From NCBI GenBank assembly GCA_002327255.1, contig DCUM01000211.1:20898-51303 (forward strand): a DNA stretch of 30,406 nt. The letters run 5' to 3'. This document shows, piece after piece, positions 7,814-15,161 of this stretch. Numbering within the stretch: position 1 is the stretch's first letter; every line of letters starts with the position of its first letter. This stretch comes from a bacterium UBA2214. Lineage in GTDB: Bacteria > Zhuqueibacterota > Zhuqueibacteria > Residuimicrobiales > Residuimicrobiaceae. Both the position numbers and the translations under genes were made by a program. The notes below the pieces were generated by a model. The model saw only the letters and a list, made by a program, of their open reading frames with translations. It had not been told where the DNA came from and did not search any database.

Positions 7814-8368
7814 TTATCTTTTTAAAAGGGGGAGCAATTTTTTGCAGAGATTTTTTTTGGCCTGGAACAACCTGCTTTCCACCGCCGCAACGGAACATCC
7901 CAGCACCTGAGCGATCTCCTGATAGCTCAGACCTTCAAAACGGTACAATATCAGGGCGATCCGCTGCGTCTCGGAGAGGGCGTCGATGGCGGCGCGCAGA
8001 ATTTCATGCTGCTCCTTGCTCTCGACCAGGGCGGCGGGATCGGCAGGTGAAAGGGACGCCGTCTCCGGACGCTCCGAGAGCCACTCCAATGTCAAAAAAC
8101 GGGCACGGCGTTTTTGACGCTGGTGGTTCAAACACTGATTGATCGTCATGCGGTAGAGCCAGGAGGATAATTTGGCTTCCTGACGAAATTTGTTGATCGA
8201 CAAATAGACCTTGCAAAAGACGTCCTGCGCTGCGTCTTCAGCCTCCTTTTCATCCTCGAGGAGACGGCGACACAGACGATAGACCATATCCCCATACTGC
8301 GCGTATAAAGATTTGAACGCCTGCTCATCGCCACGTTGGAGACCTTTTATGAGTTCCTGCTCCTGCAA
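7814..8368 (-). CDS. ECF-type RNA polymerase sigma-70 factor
   Basis: 184 residues. Region 2 (about 10-85) includes AEDAAQDVFCKVY and SSWLYRMTINQCLNHQR. Region 4 (about 127-180) includes LSETQRIALILYRFEGLSYQEIAQVLGCSVAAVESRLFQAKK, the helix-turn-helix that binds the -35 element. Regions 1 and 3 are absent, as usual for ECF sigmas. The start is a TTG at 8368 with AGAGG 5 nt upstream; no in-frame ATG fits. Downstream lie its presumed anti-sigma factor and two extracytoplasmic proteins. An ECF-like promoter about 100 nt upstream suggests autoregulation. The subgroup and the signal (metal is the best guess) are inferred. Confidence 0.92.
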   Translation of the reverse strand: MQEQELIKGLQRGDEQAFKSLYAQYGDMVYRLCRRLLEDEKEAEDAAQDVFCKVYLSINKFRQEAKLSSWLYRMTINQCLNHQRQKRRARFLTLEWLSERPETASLSPADPAALVESKEQHEILRAAIDALSETQRIALILYRFEGLSYQEIAQVLGCSVAAVESRLFQAKKNLCKKLLPLLKR

Positions 8369-8466
8369 GGGTACCTCTGGTTTTCATTCAAATGATGGGG
8401 TGTCACGATGCGTCATGACCTCCACCGCGGCACAGCGGCGCGAAACCTGCCTGAACGACGTTACTA

Positions 8467-8494
8467 TAAGACACCCTTTACGGTGAAAACTTGC
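8467..8494 (-). promoter_or_regulatory. Candidate ECF-sigma autoregulated promoter
   Basis: On the minus strand GCAAGT (8494-8489) and GTCTTA (8472-8467) are separated by 16 nt. This resembles the common ECF promoter arrangement (GAACTT-N16-GTCTAA type). It would give a leader of about 90 nt to the TTG start of the sigma gene. It is a single occurrence, so only suggestive. Confidence 0.4.
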
Positions 8495-8533
8495 ACGCAC
8501 ATTTTGCTGCCACGGCACAGACATCCCCTGCGA

Positions 8534-9052
8534 TCAGACATTGAGCCGGAAAATGCCCTTCACTTCACCCTGAATCGGAAAGCGTTTGCGGCCATCCTCT
8601 GACACCAGTTCACCGGAAAAGTGCGCTTCAATGAAACCATCGGCGACCTTGGTGATCTTGATGCGGCCCTGCCCGTAGAGGGTCTTGTGTCCCTGTTCGA
8701 CCGTCAATGCACAAACCGTCATGGGAAAGACCTCTCCTTGCCACTTTGCGAGCTCGCTCTCAAGATGATCGACGCTGATCAAAAGGCGCGGATATTTTTC
8801 AGAATCAAGGTCATAGTTATAAAACTGCAGGTTGTCATGAGAAAAGAGATCGCCGCGCGGGGTGAATTGCGCGACAAGGAAGTGATCACGCAGCCGCTTG
8901 CCTTCGAGCTGCAAGCGCAGAAATCCGCCGTTGTCCTGCGGCTCGCCATCCGTTTTCATCCCCTTGATGACGGTCTGACCGGAATCGTCCTGCCTGCAAC
9001 CAAAAAGAAAAAACATCATAATCGCCAGGCCGGGAAAAATTCTTCTTGTCAT
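8534..9052 (-). CDS. Uncharacterised lipoprotein
   Basis: 172 residues from ATG 9052 (GGAAAC SD). The N-terminus is a lipoprotein signal peptide, MTRRIFPGLAIMMFFLFGC, with lipobox LFGC at 16-19. The mature part is beta-rich without a recognised domain: alternating strands such as FLRLQLEGKRLRDHFLVAQF and GFIEAHFSGELVSEDGRKRF, ending in EVKGIFRLNV, reminiscent of calycin or small beta-barrel lipoproteins. I do not recognise a family. It stands alone, transcribed from its own promoter-like site, divergent from pepT and followed by the sigma operon in the same direction. Coding status is well supported by the SD and lipobox. Confidence 0.7.
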   Translation of the reverse strand: MTRRIFPGLAIMMFFLFGCRQDDSGQTVIKGMKTDGEPQDNGGFLRLQLEGKRLRDHFLVAQFTPRGDLFSHDNLQFYNYDLDSEKYPRLLISVDHLESELAKWQGEVFPMTVCALTVEQGHKTLYGQGRIKITKVADGFIEAHFSGELVSEDGRKRFPIQGEVKGIFRLNV

Positions 9053-9119
9053 CTTGTTTCCTTTTGCTATATTAAGACTTGGCGCGTGGTGCGCCCCAAA
9101 AACAAACCGGTCGCCTGAC

Positions 9120-9148
9120 AATATAGCAGTTTGACCGGCCAAATTCAA
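9120..9148 (-). promoter_or_regulatory. Sigma70-like promoter of the lipoprotein gene
   Basis: On the minus strand TTGAAT (9148-9143), a 17-nt spacer and TATATT (9125-9120) match the consensus at 4/6 and 5/6. The predicted start is near 9113, about 60 nt before the ATG at 9052. Confidence 0.5.
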
Positions 9149-9234
9149 GATTTGTCTGAGCGCTGCGGCGTATCCATCTGGAACAAGAAACCAACGATAC
9201 AAGCAACTCTATTACCAACAGGAGCCTCTTGTTT

Positions 9235-10491
9235 ATGAAAGCCATACAACACACTTGCGTCAACCGTTTTTTGCGCTATGTGACCTATGACACCCAATCC
9301 AGCGAAGAATCGACGACGTTTCCGAGCACGGAAAAACAAAAAGTGCTCGGCAAGGAACTGGTCAAGGAATTGCGCGAAATGGGCCTGAGTGACGCGCAGA
9401 TGGATGAATGGGGCTACGTCACGGCGACGCTGCCGGCCAATGTCCATCATCATGTGCCGGTTATCGGTCTGATCGCCCACATGGACACTTCGCCCGATGT
9501 CAGCGGCGCCAATGTCAAAACCATAACCCATCCCGATTATCAGGGTGGGGACATCCCTTTGCCGGCCGGTGTGATCATCACCGCCCAGGACAACCCCGCC
9601 CTGGCAACCCAGATGGGCAACGATATCATCACCTCAGACGGTCATACCCTGCTCGGCGCCGACAACAAGGCCGGCATCGCCGAGATTTTTGACGCCATTC
9701 ATCATCTGGTCGAGCACCCCGAACTCAAACACGGCACCATCCGCATCGCCGTCACTCCGGACGAAGAAGTCGGCCGCGGCACCGAGCATTTCGACGTCAA
9801 GGCATTCGGTGCCCAATTCGCCTACACCATCGACGGTGAATCCCTCGGCGAAGTGGAAGACGAGACGTTTTGTGCGGACAGCGTGACCCTGAAGATACGC
9901 GGCGTCAACGTGCATCCCGGTTATGCCAAAGGCAAGCTGGTCAATGCCATCAAAATCGCCGCCGCGATCATTGCCGATCTGCCCCAGGATGGCCTGTCGC
10001 CGGAGACTACCGAAAAGCGCGAGGGCTATGTCCATCCGCACCACATCAGCGGAGGCGTCGAAGAAGCGGTGATCAAGTTCCTCATCCGCGATTTTACCGT
10101 GGAGGGTTTGCACGAAAAGGAAAGCTTTTTGAAGGAGCGCGCCGATAATATTCTCAGCCATCACCCCAAAGCCGCCATGGATTTCCAGGTGGCGGAGTCG
10201 TACCGCAACATGCGCTATGAAATCGACAAAAATCCCGACGTCGTCGATTACGCCATGGAAGCGGTGCGGCGGGCGAATGTGACCCCCGTCAAGGGACTCA
10301 TCCGCGGCGGCACCGACGGTTCCAGGCTCAGCTATCAGGGTCTGCTCACGCCCAATATTTTCACCGGCGGGCACAACTTCCACTCCCGCCAGGAATGGAT
10401 TTCGATCCAGGATATGCACAAGGCCGTGGAGACCATCGTTCATCTGGTGCAGATTTGGGAAGAAAAAAACCGTCCGGGCAACCACGCCTGA
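9235..10491 (+). CDS. pepT: Peptidase T (tripeptide aminopeptidase)
   Basis: 418 residues, normal for the M20B family. It removes N-terminal residues from tripeptides in the cytoplasm with two zinc ions. Visible motifs are AHMDTSPDVSG (His82, catalytic Asp84), LLGADNKAGIAEI (bridging Asp143), TPDEEVGRG (catalytic Glu177 and metal ligand Glu178), DGESLGEVEDETF, and the C-terminal block RGGTDGSRLS...TGGHNFHSRQEW with the last metal-binding His. AGGAG lies 10 nt before ATG 9235; a TTG at 9229 is closer to the same SD but adds only two residues. Monocistronic, convergent with ptsN across a shared terminator. Confidence 0.95.
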   Translation: MKAIQHTCVNRFLRYVTYDTQSSEESTTFPSTEKQKVLGKELVKELREMGLSDAQMDEWGYVTATLPANVHHHVPVIGLIAHMDTSPDVSGANVKTITHPDYQGGDIPLPAGVIITAQDNPALATQMGNDIITSDGHTLLGADNKAGIAEIFDAIHHLVEHPELKHGTIRIAVTPDEEVGRGTEHFDVKAFGAQFAYTIDGESLGEVEDETFCADSVTLKIRGVNVHPGYAKGKLVNAIKIAAAIIADLPQDGLSPETTEKREGYVHPHHISGGVEEAVIKFLIRDFTVEGLHEKESFLKERADNILSHHPKAAMDFQVAESYRNMRYEIDKNPDVVDYAMEAVRRANVTPVKGLIRGGTDGSRLSYQGLLTPNIFTGGHNFHSRQEWISIQDMHKAVETIVHLVQIWEEKNRPGNHA

Positions 10492-10510
10492 TACGCATGC
10501 CGGTGTAACC

Positions 10511-10546
10511 AAAAAAGGCCGATGATTACAGATGTCACCGGCCTTT
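10511..10546. terminator. Bidirectional terminator between pepT and ptsN
   Basis: AAAGGCCG (10514-10521) pairs with CGGCCTTT (10539-10546) around a 17-nt loop. On the minus strand the stem is followed by an unbroken run of six Ts, giving a good terminator for ptsN; on the plus strand only three Ts follow, so it is weaker for pepT. Confidence 0.65.
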
Positions 10547-10567
10547 ACCATTACAGGATTTACTTGA

Positions 10568-11032
10568 TCAAAGCGTCTGATCCTCCGCCTCCTCGATCAG
10601 GCTCAGCACTTCGTCGGCCGAGTTCGCCTTGAGCAGCTTCTTGCGCAAGCCGTTCTCCTTGAGAACTTTGGTGAGTTTCGCGAGGATTTTCAAATATTCA
10701 CCCACGGCTTCGATGGGTGTGCCGAGCAAAAAGACCAGGCGCACCAGTTCCTCATCCTCGGCGCCGAAATCGATCCCATTTTGCAGCCGCGCGAAGGCGA
10801 TGGTGATTTTGCCGACGTTTTTGGTACGCGCGTGCGGAATCGCAATCCCCTTGCCAATCCCCGTGCTGCCGAGACGTTCTCGTTGAATGACCTCTTCCCT
10901 GAAATCGTCCGCTTTTTTAATGATTTTTGTCTTGCCCATGGATGCAACGATCTGGGCAATCGCATCCGCTTTGTCGCTGGCCGCCACATCCAGGTAGATC
11001 AATCCCCGGTTCATGTACTCCGATAAACGCAA
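10568..11032 (-). CDS. ptsN: PTS EIIA-Ntr/fructose-type domain protein (PtsN family)
   Basis: 154 residues, a single EIIA type 2 domain. The phosphorylated histidine is His67 in GIAIPHARTKNV. Flanking blocks LIYLDVAASDKADAI, RLGSTGIGKGIAIP and LVRLVFLLGTPIEAVGEYLKIL are typical. Such lone EIIA proteins take phosphate from the PTS chain and usually act as regulators rather than sugar carriers. I place the start at TTG 11032 because a perfect AGGAGGT lies 6 nt upstream; an ATG 13 codons further up would translate through that SD. It has its own promoter downstream of pyk and no sugar permease nearby, supporting a regulatory role. Confidence 0.85.
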   Translation of the reverse strand: MRLSEYMNRGLIYLDVAASDKADAIAQIVASMGKTKIIKKADDFREEVIQRERLGSTGIGKGIAIPHARTKNVGKITIAFARLQNGIDFGAEDEELVRLVFLLGTPIEAVGEYLKILAKLTKVLKENGLRKKLLKANSADEVLSLIEEAEDQTL

Positions 11033-11038
11033 AACGTT

Positions 11039-11045
11039 ACCTCCT
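11039..11045 (-). promoter_or_regulatory. Consensus Shine-Dalgarno fixing the TTG start of ptsN
   Basis: AGGAGGT on the minus strand, 6 nt before TTG 11032. It decides the start against the in-frame ATG at 11071. Confidence 0.8.
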
Positions 11046-11116
11046 GAAAAAAAGTTGCCCACGAGCATCATGGACCGTAGAACTCCTCATGGGCATCCAC
11101 TCAAAAAATGACGTTG

Positions 11117-11145
11117 AAAATAGAGTTTTCTTTCATCAAAGTCAA
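11117..11145 (-). promoter_or_regulatory. Sigma70-like promoter of ptsN
   Basis: Minus strand TTGACT (11145-11140), a 17-nt spacer and TATTTT (11122-11117), 5/6 and 4/6 matches. It lies immediately after the pyk stop and would give a leader of about 78 nt, so ptsN need not depend on pyk readthrough. Confidence 0.5.
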
Positions 11146-11153
11146 ATTGTTTT

Positions 11154-12584
11154 TCAATCATCCCCGTCAAGATTCTGTATTTTAATTAAATTGGTAGTGG
11201 CGCCCGTCCCAAAGGGGTGGCCGCCGATCAGAAGCACCTGCCCGGACGTCTCCTGCAGCAGCCGCCGTACCGCCGGCTTGACGTGCTGCCACAGGGCAGC
11301 TGCATCCGGTGTAAAATGGGTCAACATCGGAATCACCCCCCAAAACAGCGCCATTTTACGCAGCGTCTCCTGCGAGGGTGTGAAAGCCAAAATGGGCACC
11401 CGCGGCCGCTGATGGGCAACCAGTCGTGCGGTCTCTCCGGAAAGCGTAAAAACACAAATGGCCGCCACCCTCTGCTGCTCGGTATAGGTGCGCGCCGCCG
11501 CTGCGATGGCCTGGGCCGGACTCCTGGGCGGCGTGATCGCCCAGCGGCGCGGCTTATCCATAGCGCCATGGCGTCCGCTGGTCTCGGCAATTTTGGCAAT
11601 CCGCACCATCATCTCCACCGCTGCCAGCGGATGGGCACCGATCGCTGTCTCGGCACTGAGCATGATGGCGTCGCTGCCATCGATGATGGCATTGGCGACG
11701 TCGCTGACTTCGGCGCGCGTAGGACGGGGCTGCTGGATCATCGACTCCAGCATCTGGGTCGCCGTGATGACCGGGAGCGCCGCTTCGTTGGCCGCTTCGA
11801 TGAGCTGCTTCTGGATGACCGGCACCTCTTCCGGTGGCATCTCCACGCCGAGATCGCCCCGCGCCACCATGATGGCATCGGCGAGGTCGAGGATGGCGGG
11901 TAAATCCTGCAGCGCTTCAGCGCGCTCTATCTTGGCGACCACCGGTATCTGTACCCCCTGCGCCTGCATCAGCGCTTTTACCTCCGCGATATCGGAGGCC
12001 TGGCGCACAAATGAGAGCGTGATATAATCGACGCCGTGCTCCAGGCCAAACGACAAATCCGTCCGATCCTTCTCCGTAAGCGCGGGGGCGCTCAACGCCA
12101 CCCCCGGCAGATTGATGCCCTGGTACTCCTTCAAAAGGCCCCCATTCAGGACCCTGGTTTTGACTTCCGTGGCGGATGAGTCCAGCACCTCCAGGGCGAT
12201 GAGTCCATCGGACAATAAGATGCGATCACCAGGATGCACATCTTGCGGCAGCGCCGCATAGGTCGTGCTGACGCGCTGCGCGCTCCCCGAACACGCTGCG
12301 GTGGTGATGACCAGATCCTGCCCCTCCATCAGCATCACCGGCACGTTTTGCGCCAGCATCCCGGTGCGAATTTTCGGGCCCTGCAGGTCCTGTAAAATCG
12401 CCACCACCCGCCCGGCAGCGGCTGCAGCCCGCCGCACATGCGACAGTGCGACGGCATGGTCGGCGGCACGCCCGTGTGAAAAGTTCAGGCGTATCACATC
12501 CACACCCGCCGCAATGAGCTGCCGGATCATTTCGGCGGAGTGCGTCGCCGGCCCAATCGTGGCGACGATTTTTGTCTTTCTCAT
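11154..12584 (-). CDS. pyk: Pyruvate kinase
   Basis: 476 residues from ATG 12584, giving the usual N-terminus MRKTKIVATIGPAT with GGGAG 9 nt upstream; ATG 12593 is possible but abuts that SD. The enzyme transfers phosphate from PEP to ADP at the end of glycolysis. Motifs: VIRLNFSHG, DLQGPKIRTG, VDYITLSFVR, the catalytic lysine in VVAKIERAEAL, RGDLGVEMPPEEV (Mg and substrate site), TQMLESMI...PTRAEVSDVANA, and DGSDAIMLSAETAIG. The C-terminal allosteric domain (about 350-470) is present; the extra PEP-utiliser domain found in some bacteria is not. The neighbouring ptsN is also PEP-linked through the PTS phosphate chain. Confidence 0.97.
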   Translation of the reverse strand: MRKTKIVATIGPATHSAEMIRQLIAAGVDVIRLNFSHGRAADHAVALSHVRRAAAAAGRVVAILQDLQGPKIRTGMLAQNVPVMLMEGQDLVITTAACSGSAQRVSTTYAALPQDVHPGDRILLSDGLIALEVLDSSATEVKTRVLNGGLLKEYQGINLPGVALSAPALTEKDRTDLSFGLEHGVDYITLSFVRQASDIAEVKALMQAQGVQIPVVAKIERAEALQDLPAILDLADAIMVARGDLGVEMPPEEVPVIQKQLIEAANEAALPVITATQMLESMIQQPRPTRAEVSDVANAIIDGSDAIMLSAETAIGAHPLAAVEMMVRIAKIAETSGRHGAMDKPRRWAITPPRSPAQAIAAAARTYTEQQRVAAICVFTLSGETARLVAHQRPRVPILAFTPSQETLRKMALFWGVIPMLTHFTPDAAALWQHVKPAVRRLLQETSGQVLLIGGHPFGTGATTNLIKIQNLDGDD

Positions 12585-12680
12585 CTCCGACATCTCCCTG
12601 TATTCCTGGCGATCGATGATTCAGTCCCTTCAAGGTACAGAAATTATGACACAGATGCAAAACAAAGAATCATCACGGCA

Positions 12681-12709
12681 TCGATATTTGCCCTTGCTTT
12701 TTTCGTCAA
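12681..12709 (-). promoter_or_regulatory. Possible promoter of pyk
   Basis: Minus strand TTGACG (12709-12704), 17 nt, TATCGA (12686-12681); the -35 is good (5/6), the -10 poor (3/6). It lies in the 178-bp divergent region between pyk and natA. I could not find a convincing plus-strand promoter for natA there. Confidence 0.3.
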
Positions 12710-12762
12710 ACGATCGCATTTTACAGGAATGGTAAATCAGACAAACCATAAGGAGAAACCCC

Positions 12763-13659
12763 TTGAGCGTTCTCAATATTGCCAACATCTCAAAACAGTT
12801 CGGGCATATTACCGCGGTCGATCAACTCAGCCTCGATGTCGAAGAGGGCACCATCCTGGGATTCCTCGGTCCCAATGGCGCCGGCAAAACCACCACCATC
12901 CGCATGATCATGCAGATCATCATGCCCGACAGCGGCGCGATTTCGCTCTTTGGGCAGCCGCACCATCCCGGCTTGCTCGATCAGGTGGGATACATGCCGG
13001 AAGAGCGCGGACTCTACAAGAATATGCGCGTGATCGATCTGTTGGTATTTTTCGCGGAAATGAAAGGGCTCGGCGCTGCCCCGGCGCGACGGGAGGCCGT
13101 GCAATGGCTCGGCAGACTCGAACTGCCCGAGTGGCAAGATAAAAAAGTGGAAGATCTCTCCAAAGGCATGCAGCAAAAAATACAATTCGCCGCCACGGTG
13201 CTGCATCAGCCGCGGCTCATCATCCTCGACGAACCCTTCAGTGGGCTCGACCCCGTCAACACCATGCTCCTCAAGGATATCATGCTCGAATTGAAGAAAA
13301 AGGGCCACGCCATCCTCTTCTCCACCCACCAGATGGACAGCGCCGAGAAAATCTGCGAAACCATCTGCCTCATCGATCAGGGAAAGCGCGTCCTCTACGG
13401 TCCACTGACCGAGATCAAGCGCCAATTCGGCAGCAACCGGGTGCGTCTGCGCTACGACGGCAAGGCCTCCTTTCTGGCCGATAAAGCGATCGTGGCAAAA
13501 TTCGACGACTATGGTCAATATGTCGAAATCACCCCGGCCGCCGGCATCAGCGCACAGCAAATCCTGGAAAGGGCGGTTCAGCAACTCTCGGTGCAGCATT
13601 TTGAAATCGCTGACCCCTCCCTGAATGAAATATTCATCAAGGTCGTCGCCAATCCCTGA
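12763..13659 (+). CDS. ABC transporter ATPase, NatA-type
   Basis: 298 residues. The TTG start at 12763 has AAGGAG 7 nt upstream and begins MSVLNIANISKQFG. Motifs: Walker A GPNGAGKTT, Q-loop region with QVGYMPEERGLY, signature LSKGMQQKIQ, Walker B LIILDEPFSGLD, and the H-switch in FSTHQMDSAEK. The last 80 residues form the DUF4162-like tail typical of NatA/YhaQ ATPases, with LRYDGKASF...QILERAVQQLSVQHFEI. It powers the ABC-2 permease encoded 37 nt downstream. Similar pairs export sodium or act in antibiotic or stress export; the substrate here is not readable. Confidence 0.9.
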   Translation: MSVLNIANISKQFGHITAVDQLSLDVEEGTILGFLGPNGAGKTTTIRMIMQIIMPDSGAISLFGQPHHPGLLDQVGYMPEERGLYKNMRVIDLLVFFAEMKGLGAAPARREAVQWLGRLELPEWQDKKVEDLSKGMQQKIQFAATVLHQPRLIILDEPFSGLDPVNTMLLKDIMLELKKKGHAILFSTHQMDSAEKICETICLIDQGKRVLYGPLTEIKRQFGSNRVRLRYDGKASFLADKAIVAKFDDYGQYVEITPAAGISAQQILERAVQQLSVQHFEIADPSLNEIFIKVVANP

Positions 13660-13696
13660 TCCCTGGATTCCAGGCGTTTTAAAAAGTGGAGACTTC

Positions 13697-14980
13697 ATGC
13701 GAAAAATCTGGACACTGATTAAACGCGAGTATGTCACCCGCATCCACACCAAAGGATTTCTTTGGGGAACCCTGTTGATGCCGGTGTTCATCTTGCTGGT
13801 CACCTTTTTTCCGCTCCTTTTGGGTGAATTCACCGGTGACGATGTGAAAAACATCGCCATCATCGATCGCAGCGGTGCGCTCGCCGCCCCCCTCCACGAG
13901 GCGATGCAAAACGACGGCGAAGGCAAGGAAGCCACCCGATATCACTTGCACATCCACACCCCGGATGCTGCGGCGTGGACCGAGACTGTGCAGCTGCTGG
14001 ATAATCAGGTCAAAGACAAAAAACTGGATGCTTACCTGATCATTCCTGAAGATATTTTTGAGAGCAATCAATTTGAGTTGCATTGCAGCACGGTGAGCAA
14101 TCTGCTCTTCAATCGCCGCATTGAAAATGCGGTGACACAGGTTGCCACGACAACACGCCTGCAGCGCAGCGGACTCGACGCGGAACTGGTCAAAAAGTTC
14201 AGCGCCCGCATCAATGCCAAAACCTATAAAGTGGGCGAGCAGGGCAGCAGGGAGGAGAGCGGATTCGCCTCCTATGCCGTAAACTATATTTTTATGTTTT
14301 TATTATATATCGCACTTATTCTTTACGGCACTTTTGTCATGCAGGGCGTCACGGAAGATAAATCGTCGCGGGTCATGGAAATACTGCTCTCGTCGGCCAA
14401 TGCGCGGCAGATCATGGCCGGGAAAATTCTCGGCATCGGCGCCGTCGGCTTGACGCAATTTTTCATCTGGATGCTCTTTGCCGCCCTCGCTTCCATGTAT
14501 GGACTGGCCATGGTGCAGGCCATTGATCCCGGCATCAGCAAAATCGCCATGCCCACCATTTCCATTTGGGTCTATGTGCTCTTCCTGGTTTACTTCATAT
14601 TGGGTTTTTTCCTCTACGCCACCCTCTACGCCGCGGTGGGCAGCATGGTCAACAGTGACCGCGAGGCGCAAAGCCTGCAATGGCCGGTGGTGATGCTGAT
14701 CCTCTTCGCCATGTTATGTGCTTTCCCGGTGCTGCAAAATCCGTCCGGCACCTTTGCGATCGTCATCTCGCTCTTGCCCTTTTTCACTCCGATCCTCATG
14801 TTTTTACGCTTCACGGCCAATGCAGCGACAACGGTGGAACTCCTGGCGAGCATCCTCATCATGATCCTCACCACCTGGGGGCTGATCTGGGTGACGGCGA
14901 AAATATTCCGCGTCGGTATTTTGATGTACGGCAAAAAACCGACGCTGCAGGAATTGCTCAAGTGGATGAAATACTCCTGA
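13697..14980 (+). CDS. ABC-2 type permease, NatB/YhaP-like
   Basis: 427 residues from ATG 13697 (GGAG, 5 nt). The topology is that of NatB/YhaP: one N-terminal membrane helix (about 20-45, FLWGTLLMPVFILLVTFFPL), a large extracytoplasmic domain of about 150 residues, then a cluster of five or six helices starting YAVNYIFMFLLYIALILYG. The ABC-2 block GVTEDKSSRVMEILLSSANARQIMAGKILG sits at the start of that cluster. The protein forms the channel for the NatA-like ATPase. The large domain begins KNIAIIDRSGALAAPLHEAM, as in this family. Together they form a two-gene exporter operon; the function beyond export is unknown. Confidence 0.88.
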   Translation: MRKIWTLIKREYVTRIHTKGFLWGTLLMPVFILLVTFFPLLLGEFTGDDVKNIAIIDRSGALAAPLHEAMQNDGEGKEATRYHLHIHTPDAAAWTETVQLLDNQVKDKKLDAYLIIPEDIFESNQFELHCSTVSNLLFNRRIENAVTQVATTTRLQRSGLDAELVKKFSARINAKTYKVGEQGSREESGFASYAVNYIFMFLLYIALILYGTFVMQGVTEDKSSRVMEILLSSANARQIMAGKILGIGAVGLTQFFIWMLFAALASMYGLAMVQAIDPGISKIAMPTISIWVYVLFLVYFILGFFLYATLYAAVGSMVNSDREAQSLQWPVVMLILFAMLCAFPVLQNPSGTFAIVISLLPFFTPILMFLRFTANAATTVELLASILIMILTTWGLIWVTAKIFRVGILMYGKKPTLQELLKWMKYS

Positions 14981-14992
14981 CCAGAATTAGGC

Positions 14993-15022
14993 GCCGCCGC
15001 ACCAGGCCGATTGTGCAGCGGC
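14993..15022 (+). other. GC-rich stem-loop after the NatAB-type operon
   Basis: GCCGCCGCAC (14993-15002) and GTGCAGCGGC (15013-15022) pair at 9 of 10 positions around a 10-nt loop. It lies 12 nt past the natB stop but has no T-run, so it may slow or protect transcripts rather than terminate intrinsically. Confidence 0.35.
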
Positions 15023-15116
15023 TGCGCCCCGGCGCTTTGCGGCCAGACCGGTTGAGCACGGCTGACGGCGCGAAAAAATAAATGGTATGAAATAACTATA
15101 TTTTTTCGTAAATTTA

Positions 15117-15130
15117 TCGATTAAAATCGA
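15117..15130. promoter_or_regulatory. Perfect 6-2-6 inverted repeat upstream of the PpiC gene
   Basis: TCGATT-AA-AATCGA lies in an AT-rich stretch 31 nt before the ATG of the foldase gene. Position and symmetry suit a repressor operator, but no binding protein is suggested and a chance palindrome is possible. Confidence 0.3.
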
Positions 15131-15161
15131 ATGCTTTGTTATATAAACCAAGGAGACCGCT

